Shown here: positions 49,258 through 56,861 of the stretch, in pieces
Layout of the letters: every line of letters begins with the position of its first letter
How positions within the stretch are numbered: position 1 is the first letter of the stretch
Virus record (IMG/VR): IMGVR_UViG_3300010396_000007
Coordinates: 34,678 to 98,677 of that record
Origin: a virus
DNA length: 64,000 nt
Strand: one strand, 5' to 3'
The notes under the pieces: model-generated
Seen by the model: only the letters and a program-made list of their open reading frames with translations
Database searches by the model: none
Told to the model about the DNA's origin: nothing
Program-made: the position numbers and the translations under genes

Positions 49258-49430
49258 TTTACATGCTTGATAAACAGTGGAGCACACCTATTAGGAACTT
49301 TATTGGGCGAATTAACAGGGTAGTATTTTGGGGTAAACCCGGAAAGGTAATTGAATGGCCGTCGATTTTAGAGCAGGAGCCTACACGGCGCTCCACAAAT
49401 ATATCAGAGCCGGGGGAAACGAAAATATAG
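49254..49430 (+). CDS. Small hypothetical protein overlapping the next gene
   Basis: 58 residues (MIYMLDKQWSTPIRNFIGRI at the start), basic. ATGA overlap with the phosphoesterase stop. Its last 76 bp overlap the next gene in another frame. Real by position, function unknown. Confidence 0.5.
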   Translation: MIYMLDKQWSTPIRNFIGRINRVVFWGKPGKVIEWPSILEQEPTRRSTNISEPGETKI

Positions 49431-50023
49431 TCCTTCACGAAATAATATCAGTCGATGGAGGACCAACACGTTATGCTGTAAGATGCAACGTTTGTAACTA
49501 TTCAGCGGAATGGACGTATAATATCCATGAGCAGTATGGAATCGAGCTTGACCTTGTAAATGGCTTTTGTAAGGCGCACGAACATTTACCGAAACTATCG
49601 CAGCCTATAACCAACGAAACTGTGCTAACGAAGAGTATGGTTCAAAATTATTCTGATATGCTAATACACCCAAAGATGAAAGAGGATATCGAGGCAGACG
49701 GCGACCCGTTCAACCTGCTAGGAGACATTAAAGTACACGTAGCCAAGGCGCGGCAGATAGTTGCAATCTCTTCTACTGGTATTAAGTTTGTAGCAAGAAA
49801 GTCGAACTTCAACGTCGATGTTCAAAATAAGAACGGACTGTATCGAGGATATTGTAACATATGCGGGAAGGATATGTCCCTTACGCGCGAAGAAATTCTT
49901 GACTTGGACAAAGAAAAAGCGTCCTTGGATTTTGATGAGTTCCTAAAAATTCATTTGCACGATGGAAGCGATAGGGAATTACCGAAGGGAAGAAAATTCA
50001 GACATGCGAGCAAACAGGGATGA
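49355..50023 (+). CDS. Hypothetical protein with zinc knuckles and GRKFR motif
   Basis: 222 residues. Two Cys pairs: VRCNVCNYSAEW near 45 and GYCNICGKDM near 168, as in paired zinc fingers. The C-terminus reads ELPKGRKFRHASKQG. That GRKFR peptide recurs at the end of other right-arm proteins. No known family. Confidence 0.65.
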   Translation: MAVDFRAGAYTALHKYIRAGGNENIVLHEIISVDGGPTRYAVRCNVCNYSAEWTYNIHEQYGIELDLVNGFCKAHEHLPKLSQPITNETVLTKSMVQNYSDMLIHPKMKEDIEADGDPFNLLGDIKVHVAKARQIVAISSTGIKFVARKSNFNVDVQNKNGLYRGYCNICGKDMSLTREEILDLDKEKASLDFDEFLKIHLHDGSDRELPKGRKFRHASKQG

Positions 50024-50705
50024 AATACTCAGTCTAGTCAAAGCGAATCTCCCTTTGGGCACGAGCGCAAACATGACAAGCACGGAGCTTGATTATATTG
50101 CGAGTCTGGAAGGGGACTACCGACAGCTTGCGGTTCTTCAGGCGGTGGAGGGTCAGCTTATCCGCAATGGATTACTGAAGGAATCCCAGATTCTCAAGGC
50201 TGAGATAAATTCCCTTGGTGCTCTCATATCCGCACAAGAGGTAAAAGCCTACAACGATAAACAGGCGTGGGCGGATAAATACGGGAACTACCGATACGGA
50301 ACTATTAACAAGGTACACGATAAACTGAAAGCTGCTGTCAGCAATGAACCGATACCTTGGGAAGAGTTTGATTGCGTAAAGTGTAACGACACCGGATGGT
50401 TAGCTAATTACAATACCATCGGGCCAAAGGGAAAGGTTCCTTGTTCTTGTGAGAAGGGACAGGAGAAGACTAAGAAGACTGATTACATGGGGCCGGTTAC
50501 TCCCATTCCGACGAAGCCTAAACCTAATCCTTACGGAGAGGCAGAGAAAAAGCAGAAAGCCGCTCTAGCCGCGTTAGAGAAAAAGATTGCAGCAGAAGAG
50601 GCTAAACTGGCTGACATACAGACAGCAACTGGGATAGCCATGGTAACCCAGATGATTGCACAGGGACCGCCTGAGTTGCCGAGAAAAGGAAGGAAGTTTA
50701 GATGA
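50004..50705 (+). CDS. Hypothetical protein with Cys motif, coiled coil and GRKFR tail
   Basis: 233 residues from ATG 50004, which lies inside the GRKFR region of the previous gene. CVKCNDTGWL and PCSCEKG form a DnaJ-like zinc-binding pair. A charged coiled coil (about 185-215) precedes the terminal PELPRKGRKFR. The start in the earlier in-frame ATG (49962) is rejected because it overlaps more of the upstream gene and lacks a ribosome site. Confidence 0.65.
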   Translation: MRANRDEILSLVKANLPLGTSANMTSTELDYIASLEGDYRQLAVLQAVEGQLIRNGLLKESQILKAEINSLGALISAQEVKAYNDKQAWADKYGNYRYGTINKVHDKLKAAVSNEPIPWEEFDCVKCNDTGWLANYNTIGPKGKVPCSCEKGQEKTKKTDYMGPVTPIPTKPKPNPYGEAEKKQKAALAALEKKIAAEEAKLADIQTATGIAMVTQMIAQGPPELPRKGRKFR

Positions 50706-50872
50706 GGTATAAACCATTACCAGATATACATTGCATGAATTGCTTTAAACTTATAGTAGATAGTGTCAAGAAAGGTTACCTTAAGTACTTCTGCGATACT
50801 TGTCTACAGATAGACACGAAAGAGGAGGAACATGAACAGCAACAACAAACCATGGTCGGCAGACTTCTTTAA
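50702..50872 (+). CDS. Small zinc-ribbon protein
   Basis: 56 residues from ATG 50702 (ATGA overlap). HCMNCFKLIVDSVKKGYL and FCDTCLQI give two CxxC pairs. The Gln-rich tail overlaps the next gene. Function unknown. Confidence 0.65.
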   Translation: MRYKPLPDIHCMNCFKLIVDSVKKGYLKYFCDTCLQIDTKEEEHEQQQQTMVGRLL

Positions 50873-51431
50873 CGCGCAGCTACAGGCAAGCATCGAGCTT
50901 GAGATGTTACGTAGAAACTCTAACCAACACGCCATCGAGACTCTAGTAAAGATGTATACACGAGTGATTGACCAGCTTGAGGAGCAACTTGAGTATGAGA
51001 AGCTGAAGACTGATGCTTATCGGATGGTCTGGTCTGCTAGAGAATACCTGAAATCTCTGCCGCAAACACAAGGCACAGATATTGCCATCCACCAAGTTCT
51101 ATCCCGCGCACTTAATACGCTTGACGCCGAGCGCGTGGACGGTATGGCTATCCGGGAGAAGTATAACCCCAAGGTAGCGAAGCTGAAGAAGAGATGTGCC
51201 TGTACGTATCCCAATCAAGCTTGCTCCGAATGTGTTGATACTAAGGAATGGACAAAGCATTGGCGTCCTTGTGATCTAGTATACCCTGCACCCAAACGTG
51301 ACACAGATACAAAGGTTTATTACGACCAATCTAAGTGTAATACCGGCATGACCCTCTGCAAAGACGAACCGAAGGACCAAGAAGCTGCTCCACAGGAACC
51401 CAAATGGCGTCCTAAAGGTCCGCGCTGCTAA
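50832..51431 (+). CDS. Hypothetical coiled-coil, Cys-rich protein
   Basis: 199 residues from ATG 50832 behind GAGGAGG. A long helical region (IELEMLRRN ... VIDQLEEQLEYEKL) is followed by CACTYPNQACSEC. It ends the operon before a terminator. No family recognised. Confidence 0.6.
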   Translation: MNSNNKPWSADFFNAQLQASIELEMLRRNSNQHAIETLVKMYTRVIDQLEEQLEYEKLKTDAYRMVWSAREYLKSLPQTQGTDIAIHQVLSRALNTLDAERVDGMAIREKYNPKVAKLKKRCACTYPNQACSECVDTKEWTKHWRPCDLVYPAPKRDTDTKVYYDQSKCNTGMTLCKDEPKDQEAAPQEPKWRPKGPRC

Positions 51432-51469
51432 TACAACCCTCCTTCCTGCCCTTCCTAGACAATAAACGA

Positions 51470-51494
51470 GCCTCCGGTCATCCGGGGGCTTTTC
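51470..51494 (+). terminator. Rho-independent terminator
   Basis: GCCTCCGG, loop TCAT, CCGGGGGC, then TTTTCT, 38 bp after the previous stop. Ends the tRNA-to-zinc-ribbon operon. Confidence 0.85.
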
Positions 51495-51496
51495 TG

Positions 51497-52239
51497 TGCC
51501 TCTACGGGGCTAAAATCACATATCCCCTACTACAACTAATAAATTAATAGGTCTATATCCGACTATAGTACTGTGCGCCATACAGTGTATGCCAACTAGT
51601 GTACCATCCTTTTCCCAAGAGGACCCATATGGGACCCTAAAGCCCTTACGTATCTATACGTTATAGGGTCCCCTTTCCCTACTACCATCCTAATAACAAC
51701 CTGTTAACGTGTGGCCGGGTCCGCTTGCACGCGCGAGGCGAAGGGATGGCGAACCCTGCCGGGTAGGGCTAAAAGCAGGGTTGGTTTGGAGTCCCATGAT
51801 TCTAAAGGGTTTAACCTACGATGAGTTTCGTAGACTCACATTCTGTTAGTGAGTGTCGGCAGATATCGGCATCTGTTACCATGTGTCACATTCTGTAAGT
51901 TATTGATTAAATGGAGGGTAACCCTCCGTGTATCCATTACGTAGTATTGAATACAAAATTAATAAACTAGTTGATAACGGCTAATCCTTACCTGTTAACC
52001 TTTGTGCCTAGCCAATCACCGGACATATAATACAGGCAAAGCGTACACGATACGCAAGTAAAGCTATTTATCTCTTCTCTGTTATAGGGTATATTCGCTA
52101 TTCCCATTGCTCGGGATTGGCTCACTTGCGTATAGTATACGTTTAGTAATGGTCTGTTACGCTTCTATTGTCTATCTAGTATATAGGGTATTTCCATTGC
52201 CCCATTACCCCTGTATGGCGAGTTAGAAACGCGTATTGT
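51497..52239. other. Gene-free region rich in hairpins and repeats
   Basis: No gene seen over about 740 bp. GGGACCCTA pairs with TAGGGTCCC (51631-51639/51664-51672). AACCCTGC pairs with GCAGGGTT near 51756-51782. TCACATTCTGT-AGT occurs twice (51836-51850, 51886-51900). The first operator-like repeat (AAGTAAAGCTATTTA) is at 52056-52070. Phrases of the type TATAGGGTAT...CCATTGC recur near 52083 and 52180. Candidate replication or transcription control region. Confidence 0.55.
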
Positions 52240-52593
52240 TTACGCTCGGGATAGATAGGCTATTGCGCTAGTGAGCGTATCTGTACGGTCATTAGATGCC
52301 CCTAGCAGGGTATTGCAGGAATGACACAACAAACCCCGCACACGTCCGGTAATGTGACAATGATCTACCATTAGCCCATTACGTTTTGAACGTCCGGGAA
52401 GCTTGCAATCCTCATGCCATTTACTACATATTGCACATCTATAATCTTGACTCTTAAGTAACGTATTATATACGTCTAAAGTAATCTTGTAATTCTTCCA
52501 AAGGTTAGCGGCAAATCTACATTGAACGCATTTTATATCCCTTGCGCGTTTAGTTCTCTCTGCCGATGCCATGCCACATATTTTACACTTCAT
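52240..52593 (-). CDS. Endonuclease VII-like homing-type nuclease
   Basis: 117 residues, on the opposite strand to its neighbours. CKICGMASAERTKRARDIKC and then CAICSKWHEDC, VDHCHITGRVRGLLCHSCN, LLGASNDRTDTLTSAIAYL follow the endonuclease VII pattern (DHCH, RGLLCxxCN, final helix). An isolated minus-strand gene within a repeat-rich region, typical of a recent mobile insertion. Confidence 0.88.
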   Translation of the reverse strand: MKCKICGMASAERTKRARDIKCVQCRFAANLWKNYKITLDVYNTLLKSQDYRCAICSKWHEDCKLPGRSKRNGLMVDHCHITGRVRGLLCHSCNTLLGASNDRTDTLTSAIAYLSRA

Positions 52594-52717
52594 AGCAATT
52601 TAGATGCCAAATTCAGTAATTCGATTCATTTATTTTAACTATTTTCTATAACTGTATTACACATAGTATGACAATCTACATGTGTTCATTACCGGACAAT
52701 TGTTATAAATATCCCAT

Positions 52718-52866
52718 AGTAAAGCGATTTATCTATTCACTAAAAAACAGTGATTAAGTAAAGCGATTTACTTGAGGGTTTCGTAAGTCCTTTAGAATTG
52801 ATGGTAAATCGGTTTACTGTTCATTTTCGCACATATCCATTGCTCGCGAGATAAATCGCTTTACTT
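52718..52866. repeat. Cluster of near-palindromic operator/iteron repeats
   Basis: Consensus AAGTAAA-kCGm-TTTACTT. Copies: 52718-52731, 52756-52773 (complete, AAGTAAAGCGATTTACTT), 52804-52817 (GTAAATCGGTTTAC) and 52852-52866 (opposite orientation), with an outlier at 52056 and related half-sites at 58107-58160. Spacing 30-50 bp. They probably bind a dimeric phage protein, as repressor sites or origin iterons. Confidence 0.65.
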
Positions 52867-53071
52867 GAATTTGGGCGTTTTTTGGCTAGGGTAGGACGTT
52901 TTTATCGCCCCCGATGCCATACAGAGCTTTATAGGAATTTCCATTCTAATATACTACATAGGGTATTCTAAAGGAGTTATGAGCCATTCTCAAATTGAGA
53001 AAAAAGCGAATAAATAGCGAACGGTTCCAAGCATGGCGAGCGCATCTATATAGAGCATGAAAAAAAAGTTG

Positions 53072-53099
53072 TTGCATTAGAGCTTTTCTATGCTAGACT
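53072..53099 (+). promoter_or_regulatory. Sigma70-type promoter
   Basis: TTGCAT (53072-53077), 16-nt spacer, TAGACT (53094-53099). ATG 53107 begins 7 nt later, so the first gene of this operon is probably leaderless. Confidence 0.65.
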
Positions 53100-53106
53100 C
53101 TGTTAC

Positions 53107-53199
53107 ATGAAATCAATCATCGAATATCGAAACGAGTTAGTAATTGGAATCGGCATGGCTGCATTTATCATCGGATTTGCAATTCAACTAGGATGGTAG
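53107..53199 (+). CDS. 30-residue membrane peptide
   Basis: MKSIIEYRNELVIGIGMAAF then IIGFAIQLGW: one membrane segment with a short charged N-terminus. First frame after the promoter and operator cluster, 3 bp before the next gene. Function unknown. Confidence 0.6.
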   Translation: MKSIIEYRNELVIGIGMAAFIIGFAIQLGW

Positions 53200-53202
53200 A
53201 CA

Positions 53203-53592
53203 ATGAATCAACGTAAACACGTCTCACAGATGAGCCTAGAGGAAAAGCAAGCTCTAGAGAGCTTTGCCCATTCTCTACCCCGGTACAATTGGCAGCATAA
53301 CCCGCATGTGAGTCAACGGATGATCGAAAAGCGTATATCGGAGCATGAGCTAACGTTAGCATTGCGCAAGGGTACAGTAATTGAATGCCATGCCAACAAT
53401 TACCCCGATATACGCTTTGTACTCCGGTACACGATAGGGAATCGCGCTATATGTGCTTGCGCGTCACATCGGGGTAACGTAGTAACGGTTTGGGCTAACA
53501 ATGCATCGGATAACCATAAGACGTTAGATGCGTCACAGTATCAGTGGAAAGCAGATTTAACACGCGTATTGGATACGCTGAAAAGAGGATAA
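53203..53592 (+). CDS. DUF4258-like protein
   Basis: 129 residues. HVSQRMIEKRISEHELTLAL then RKGTVIECH, RFVLRYTIGNRAICACASH and NVVTVWANN follow the DUF4258 pattern (H..rM..R.It..e...a...G..ie ... vvTvw), a small RNase-toxin-like fold of unproven activity. No antitoxin gene is apparent next to it. Confidence 0.7.
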   Translation: MNQRKHVSQMSLEEKQALESFAHSLPRYNWQHNPHVSQRMIEKRISEHELTLALRKGTVIECHANNYPDIRFVLRYTIGNRAICACASHRGNVVTVWANNASDNHKTLDASQYQWKADLTRVLDTLKRG

Positions 53593-53595
53593 CCC

Positions 53596-53754
53596 ATGCT
53601 TTTAACAGGTAACTGGTATAAAATGAACTTTGAGCGTAACGGGGATATTGTTACCATTACGATTAAATCAACCCGTAATTCATGGGGGACAAAGATTAAA
53701 CTAGCCGTTAGCCTAGCCGAAAGAATCAGGGACGGATTAAATCTAACCCTCTAA
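53596..53754 (+). CDS. Small hypothetical protein
   Basis: 52 residues (MLLTGNWYKMNFERNGDIVT at the start), beta then helical (LAVSLAERIRDGLNLTL). Three bases after the previous stop. No family recognised. Confidence 0.6.
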   Translation: MLLTGNWYKMNFERNGDIVTITIKSTRNSWGTKIKLAVSLAERIRDGLNLTL

Positions 53755-53760
53755 CCCATA

Positions 53761-53782
53761 GGGGCATAGTTGCCCCTGATCT
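53761..53782 (+). promoter_or_regulatory. Hairpin-TGATCT element 1
   Basis: GGGGCA/TGCCCC stem, then TGATCT, 16 nt before the next start with its GGAGG. Confidence 0.6.
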
Positions 53783-53798
53783 ATTGGAGGATAGCACT

Positions 53799-54041
53799 AT
53801 GGTCGTTGTTCTAGTAATTCTCGCCTTTATCGCCGTATTTGCTGTAACGGTGATTGCGTTAACCATACACAATGCAAAGCAAGCGGATAAGCTAGCCAAA
53901 CTCGAAGAACAAAAGCAAGCTCTTACATTGCTAGCACATGCAATGGAATATCTCACTAAAGAGGGCATTGGATATAACCTTGAATGGACTAGCGCGCGTG
54001 TGATACTCGAAACCGCTATGTATAACGTATTGTATACATAG
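53799..54041 (+). CDS. Small membrane protein
   Basis: 80 residues from ATG 53799 behind GGAGG (a TTG at 53784 overlaps the ribosome site). One N-terminal membrane segment (VVVLVILAFIAVFAVTVIAL) and a charged helical cytoplasmic part. Function unknown. Confidence 0.62.
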   Translation: MVVVLVILAFIAVFAVTVIALTIHNAKQADKLAKLEEQKQALTLLAHAMEYLTKEGIGYNLEWTSARVILETAMYNVLYT

Positions 54042-54051
54042 GGTTTAAAAT

Positions 54052-54077
54052 GGGGGTTGCATTATGCCCCCTGATCT
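54052..54077 (+). promoter_or_regulatory. Hairpin-TGATCT element 2
   Basis: GGGGG/CCCCC with inner GCAT/ATGC, then TGATCT, 49 nt before the AAA+ gene. Confidence 0.6.
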
Positions 54078-54126
54078 AGTAATCTTGTATGGTATCAATT
54101 TGCAGTAATGAGAGGACGGGGAAAAG

Positions 54127-55689
54127 ATGACGAAATTTGCAAAGCAATTCAAAGCAGCACATGCTGTGAGTACTCCACTGGTAACGGTGCGCACATTTGA
54201 CGCAAAAAGCACCATTGACCATGTTTCTACCATGCCGTTACGCTTTAAGGATAAGGACGATAACCCCATTTTCGCCCCTGCTACAGAGCATGTATCTATC
54301 ATTGTTTGGGATTGTATATACGGCATGGTCGCGAAGAATGATAGGGGCAAAGCTAGCCTTAAACAAGCTTTGAGCACTATTGGTGTGCCAAGCTTGGATG
54401 CTACCGCAGATTTACCCATCGCCTTAAGGGTTGCAGGGGTTATAGGGGAGGACGTGATTCTATTCCTCTCTAATGCACATCTTTGGTGGAGTGAAAGAGA
54501 AATCATTCAAGGGGTTTGGAATTTGCGCGATAGCTTTAAGCTCTGGGGTTCTATGCTTGTTTTGCTTACAGGTAACGGCGCTATTCTACCCTCAGAGCTT
54601 ACAAACGATTTTCTAGTATTAGATGAGCCATTACCCACTAAAGAGGATTTGACGGGCATTATCCGGGATACATTCGAGTTTGCCTCACTTTCTGCCCCGT
54701 CCGATGCCGTTATAAACGATGCCGTTAAAGCTCTTACGGGTTTGCCTGCATTCATCGCAGAGCAGAGCACAGCTATGTGCTTGGATATAGATGCTGCCAA
54801 GCTAGACTTGGATGGGCTATGGGAGCGCAAGCGTACCGCGATTAATCAAACGCGTGGACTCACAGTACTCCAAACCGATGCAAACCTTGATAACATCGGG
54901 GGTTTAGAACAGTTCAAGCAATATCTAGAGCGGATTATGAACGGTAAAAACCGTCCTAACGTGATTTGCCTATGGGATGAAATTGAAAAGAGCTTTGCAG
55001 GCATGGGGACCGATACATCAGGAACAACTACAAAGATGGGTGGAAACATCCTTACATGGTCTAACGATATCGCCATGCAGGGTATTATTGCGCTAGGCGT
55101 ACCGGGGGCAGGTAAAACGGAAATCGTTAAAGCTATCGGCAACAAATACGGGGTTTTAGTTATCGCCGTTAACCCTGCCGATATGGAATCGGGCATTGTC
55201 GGCAGTAGTAACGAATATCTCCGTAATGCACAAGCTATGCTTGACTCCATTTCAGACAAGAAAATTCTATCCATTGCCACATGCAATAAAGCAGAATCAT
55301 TGTCCCCAGAATTGAAAAGACGGTTTGCCAATAAGGGGTTGTTTTTCTTCGATGCGCCTACAGAAACAGAGCGCAAGAGCATTTGGGATATCTACATTTC
55401 GAAGTACAAGCTTGATGCGCAAAACATGCCTAACGATAACGGTTGGACGGGGGCGGAAATTAAAGCATGCGCGATGCAAGCATACGATTTGAATATCTCG
55501 CTTGAAGATGCTAGTAAATATGTCGTGCCCGTTACGGTGTCCGATGCCTCTACAATCGAAGCTTTACGGGTTTACTGCTCGAATCGTATGCTTTCGGCAT
55601 CATACCCCGGAACGTATACGTATAAAGAGCAAGAAACCCCCTTGCAGGGGCAGGAAACCATATCTCATACGGGCCGGAAGATGAGATAA
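54127..55689 (+). CDS. Ycf46-like AAA+ ATPase with rearranged motif order
   Basis: 520 residues. The N-terminal half and the AAA entry (LDNIGGLEQFKQYLERI, 254-270) match Ycf46-type ATPases. In those proteins Walker A precedes Walker B. Here a Walker B-like block VICLWDEIEK (279-288) with its usual follow-on (SFAGMGTD ... GGNILTW) comes first, then Walker A GVPGAGKTE (324-332), then a sensor-1-like ILSIATCNK (380-388) and RRF (398-400). It ends HTGRKMR. The gene heads a trio with DUF1257 and DUF2997 homologues. Likely a remodelling ATPase; substrate unknown. Confidence 0.82.
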   Translation: MTKFAKQFKAAHAVSTPLVTVRTFDAKSTIDHVSTMPLRFKDKDDNPIFAPATEHVSIIVWDCIYGMVAKNDRGKASLKQALSTIGVPSLDATADLPIALRVAGVIGEDVILFLSNAHLWWSEREIIQGVWNLRDSFKLWGSMLVLLTGNGAILPSELTNDFLVLDEPLPTKEDLTGIIRDTFEFASLSAPSDAVINDAVKALTGLPAFIAEQSTAMCLDIDAAKLDLDGLWERKRTAINQTRGLTVLQTDANLDNIGGLEQFKQYLERIMNGKNRPNVICLWDEIEKSFAGMGTDTSGTTTKMGGNILTWSNDIAMQGIIALGVPGAGKTEIVKAIGNKYGVLVIAVNPADMESGIVGSSNEYLRNAQAMLDSISDKKILSIATCNKAESLSPELKRRFANKGLFFFDAPTETERKSIWDIYISKYKLDAQNMPNDNGWTGAEIKACAMQAYDLNISLEDASKYVVPVTVSDASTIEALRVYCSNRMLSASYPGTYTYKEQETPLQGQETISHTGRKMR

Positions 55690-55696
55690 ACCCATT

Positions 55697-55729
55697 CCGG
55701 GGGTTGCAATATTACCCCCGGTATGATCT
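55697..55729 (+). promoter_or_regulatory. Hairpin-TGATCT element 3
   Basis: CCGGGGG/CCCCCGG stem, TA, then TGATCT, 23 nt before the DUF1257 gene. Confidence 0.6.
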
Positions 55730-55752
55730 AATCTAGTGAGATGAGGTAAGCA

Positions 55753-56181
55753 ATGAGCGCATATAGCACAAATCAAACGCAATTCCGGGAATTGCCTTTA
55801 CTGCTGAAAGCATTAGAGGAAATGGGATTTGATGCTTCAAAGGTCGAAGTACACGAAACCGCGCAACCTTTGATAGACTTTCAAGGTCATCGTACACATT
55901 ATGTGGACGCTACCGGGGATAAGGCGGAAATTATCATCCGTCGTAAGTATGTAGGCGGTATGGCTAATGATATCGGGTTTAGGAAAACGGCATCGGGGAC
56001 CTATGAAGCTATCATTTCCGCCTATGATAGCAGCAGGTATTCTCAAGCATGGTTAGGTAAGTTATCTGCTGCATACGCTCGCCATGGGTTGATAGTTAAG
56101 ATGGCTAGCAAGGGTTTTAAGTATGCAGGTAATGGGGTTAAACAGGGAACTAAAACCCAAATGCAATTTGTGAAAGCATAG
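55753..56181 (+). CDS. DUF1257 (Ycf35) family protein
   Basis: 142 residues. The pattern Y-x-T-x-F...L..AL.EMGF, QGHRTHYVDATGDKAEIIIR, NDIGF, then YEAIISAYD and LSAAYARHG matches DUF1257/Ycf35, a small family found in cyanobacteria, plastids and phages, usually beside a Ycf46-like ATPase and DUF2997. Function unknown. ATG behind GAGG. Confidence 0.83.
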   Translation: MSAYSTNQTQFRELPLLLKALEEMGFDASKVEVHETAQPLIDFQGHRTHYVDATGDKAEIIIRRKYVGGMANDIGFRKTASGTYEAIISAYDSSRYSQAWLGKLSAAYARHGLIVKMASKGFKYAGNGVKQGTKTQMQFVKA

Positions 56182-56198
56182 AGAGGACGAGGGCAGGT

Positions 56199-56393
56199 AT
56201 GGCTCAAATTGTAAAAGTGACCGTTGACGATAATACCGGGGAATTCGACGTTGATTTAACGGGGTTCCATGGTAAAGGTTGTGACGCAATCATTGCAGCA
56301 TGTGGGGAGCTTGGAGAGATTAAAACCCATATCCACAAATCCGAGTATAACGAAAAAGAAAAAGTTACCATCGGCAGGGTTGTAAAGCAGTAA
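56199..56393 (+). CDS. DUF2997 family protein
   Basis: 64 residues. VKVTVDDNTGEFDVDLTGF then HGKGCDAII fit DUF2997 (I-x-P-x-G...v.G..G..C), the usual partner of DUF1257. Completes the ATPase-DUF1257-DUF2997 set. Confidence 0.75.
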   Translation: MAQIVKVTVDDNTGEFDVDLTGFHGKGCDAIIAACGELGEIKTHIHKSEYNEKEKVTIGRVVKQ

Positions 56394-56397
56394 ACAT

Positions 56398-56446
56398 TTC
56401 GGCTAGGGACCGTTTACACGGTTTAAACATCCTAGCCGAATGATCT
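56398..56446 (+). promoter_or_regulatory. Hairpin-TGATCT element 4
   Basis: Perfect 10-bp stem TTCGGCTAGG/CCTAGCCGAA with an inner CCGT/ACGG hairpin, then TGATCT, 10 nt before the next ATG. Confidence 0.65.
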
Positions 56447-56456
56447 AGAGGTAAGC

Positions 56457-56786
56457 ATGAATCACGTTACTGTAAGCTTGGATGAGTCTACCGGGGATTA
56501 TACCTTTTTGGTATCTGACGATACACGGAGCTTGCTAGACGCTACCAGTACCGTTAGACGCGCGTCCCATGTAGAACCCGTTAACCCTATCGCGCGCGCT
56601 GCATTCTATACGCTCCGTGCATTGTTTGGCGAGTATGGCAGGGTTGCAAGTTTTACACGGGTTTGGGGTTGTCTATGGCGAGTAAATCTCTCTCCGGTAA
56701 ACGGTCCGATACTCCCCGATACATACCGCGATAGGCAAAAAGCGATAGACGCTGAAATCATATGGTTGGAAAATAACTTTTTATAG
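56457..56786 (+). CDS. Hypothetical protein
   Basis: 109 residues (MNHVTVSLDESTGDYTFLVS at the start): beta N-terminus, then a basic helical middle (RAAFYTLRALFGEYGRVASF). The opening resembles that of the DUF2997 protein (VTVD..TG.). No family recognised. Confidence 0.6.
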   Translation: MNHVTVSLDESTGDYTFLVSDDTRSLLDATSTVRRASHVEPVNPIARAAFYTLRALFGEYGRVASFTRVWGCLWRVNLSPVNGPILPDTYRDRQKAIDAEIIWLENNFL

Positions 56787-56861
56787 CTTGCACGGGGTAA
56801 CGATCATACTGTATATTCGTATACAGTAATAAATTTCGATTTGAGAGGACGGGTTAAACCC

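Noticed and set aside
52083-52200. TATAGGG phrases as promoters for a T7-like single-subunit RNA polymerase
   Set aside because: The flanking bases do not form a constant 17-23 bp element and no such polymerase gene is present in the window.
53203-53754. Toxin-antitoxin pair built on the DUF4258-like gene
   Set aside because: The neighbouring small gene shows no antitoxin-type DNA-binding domain and the toxin activity of this family is unproven.
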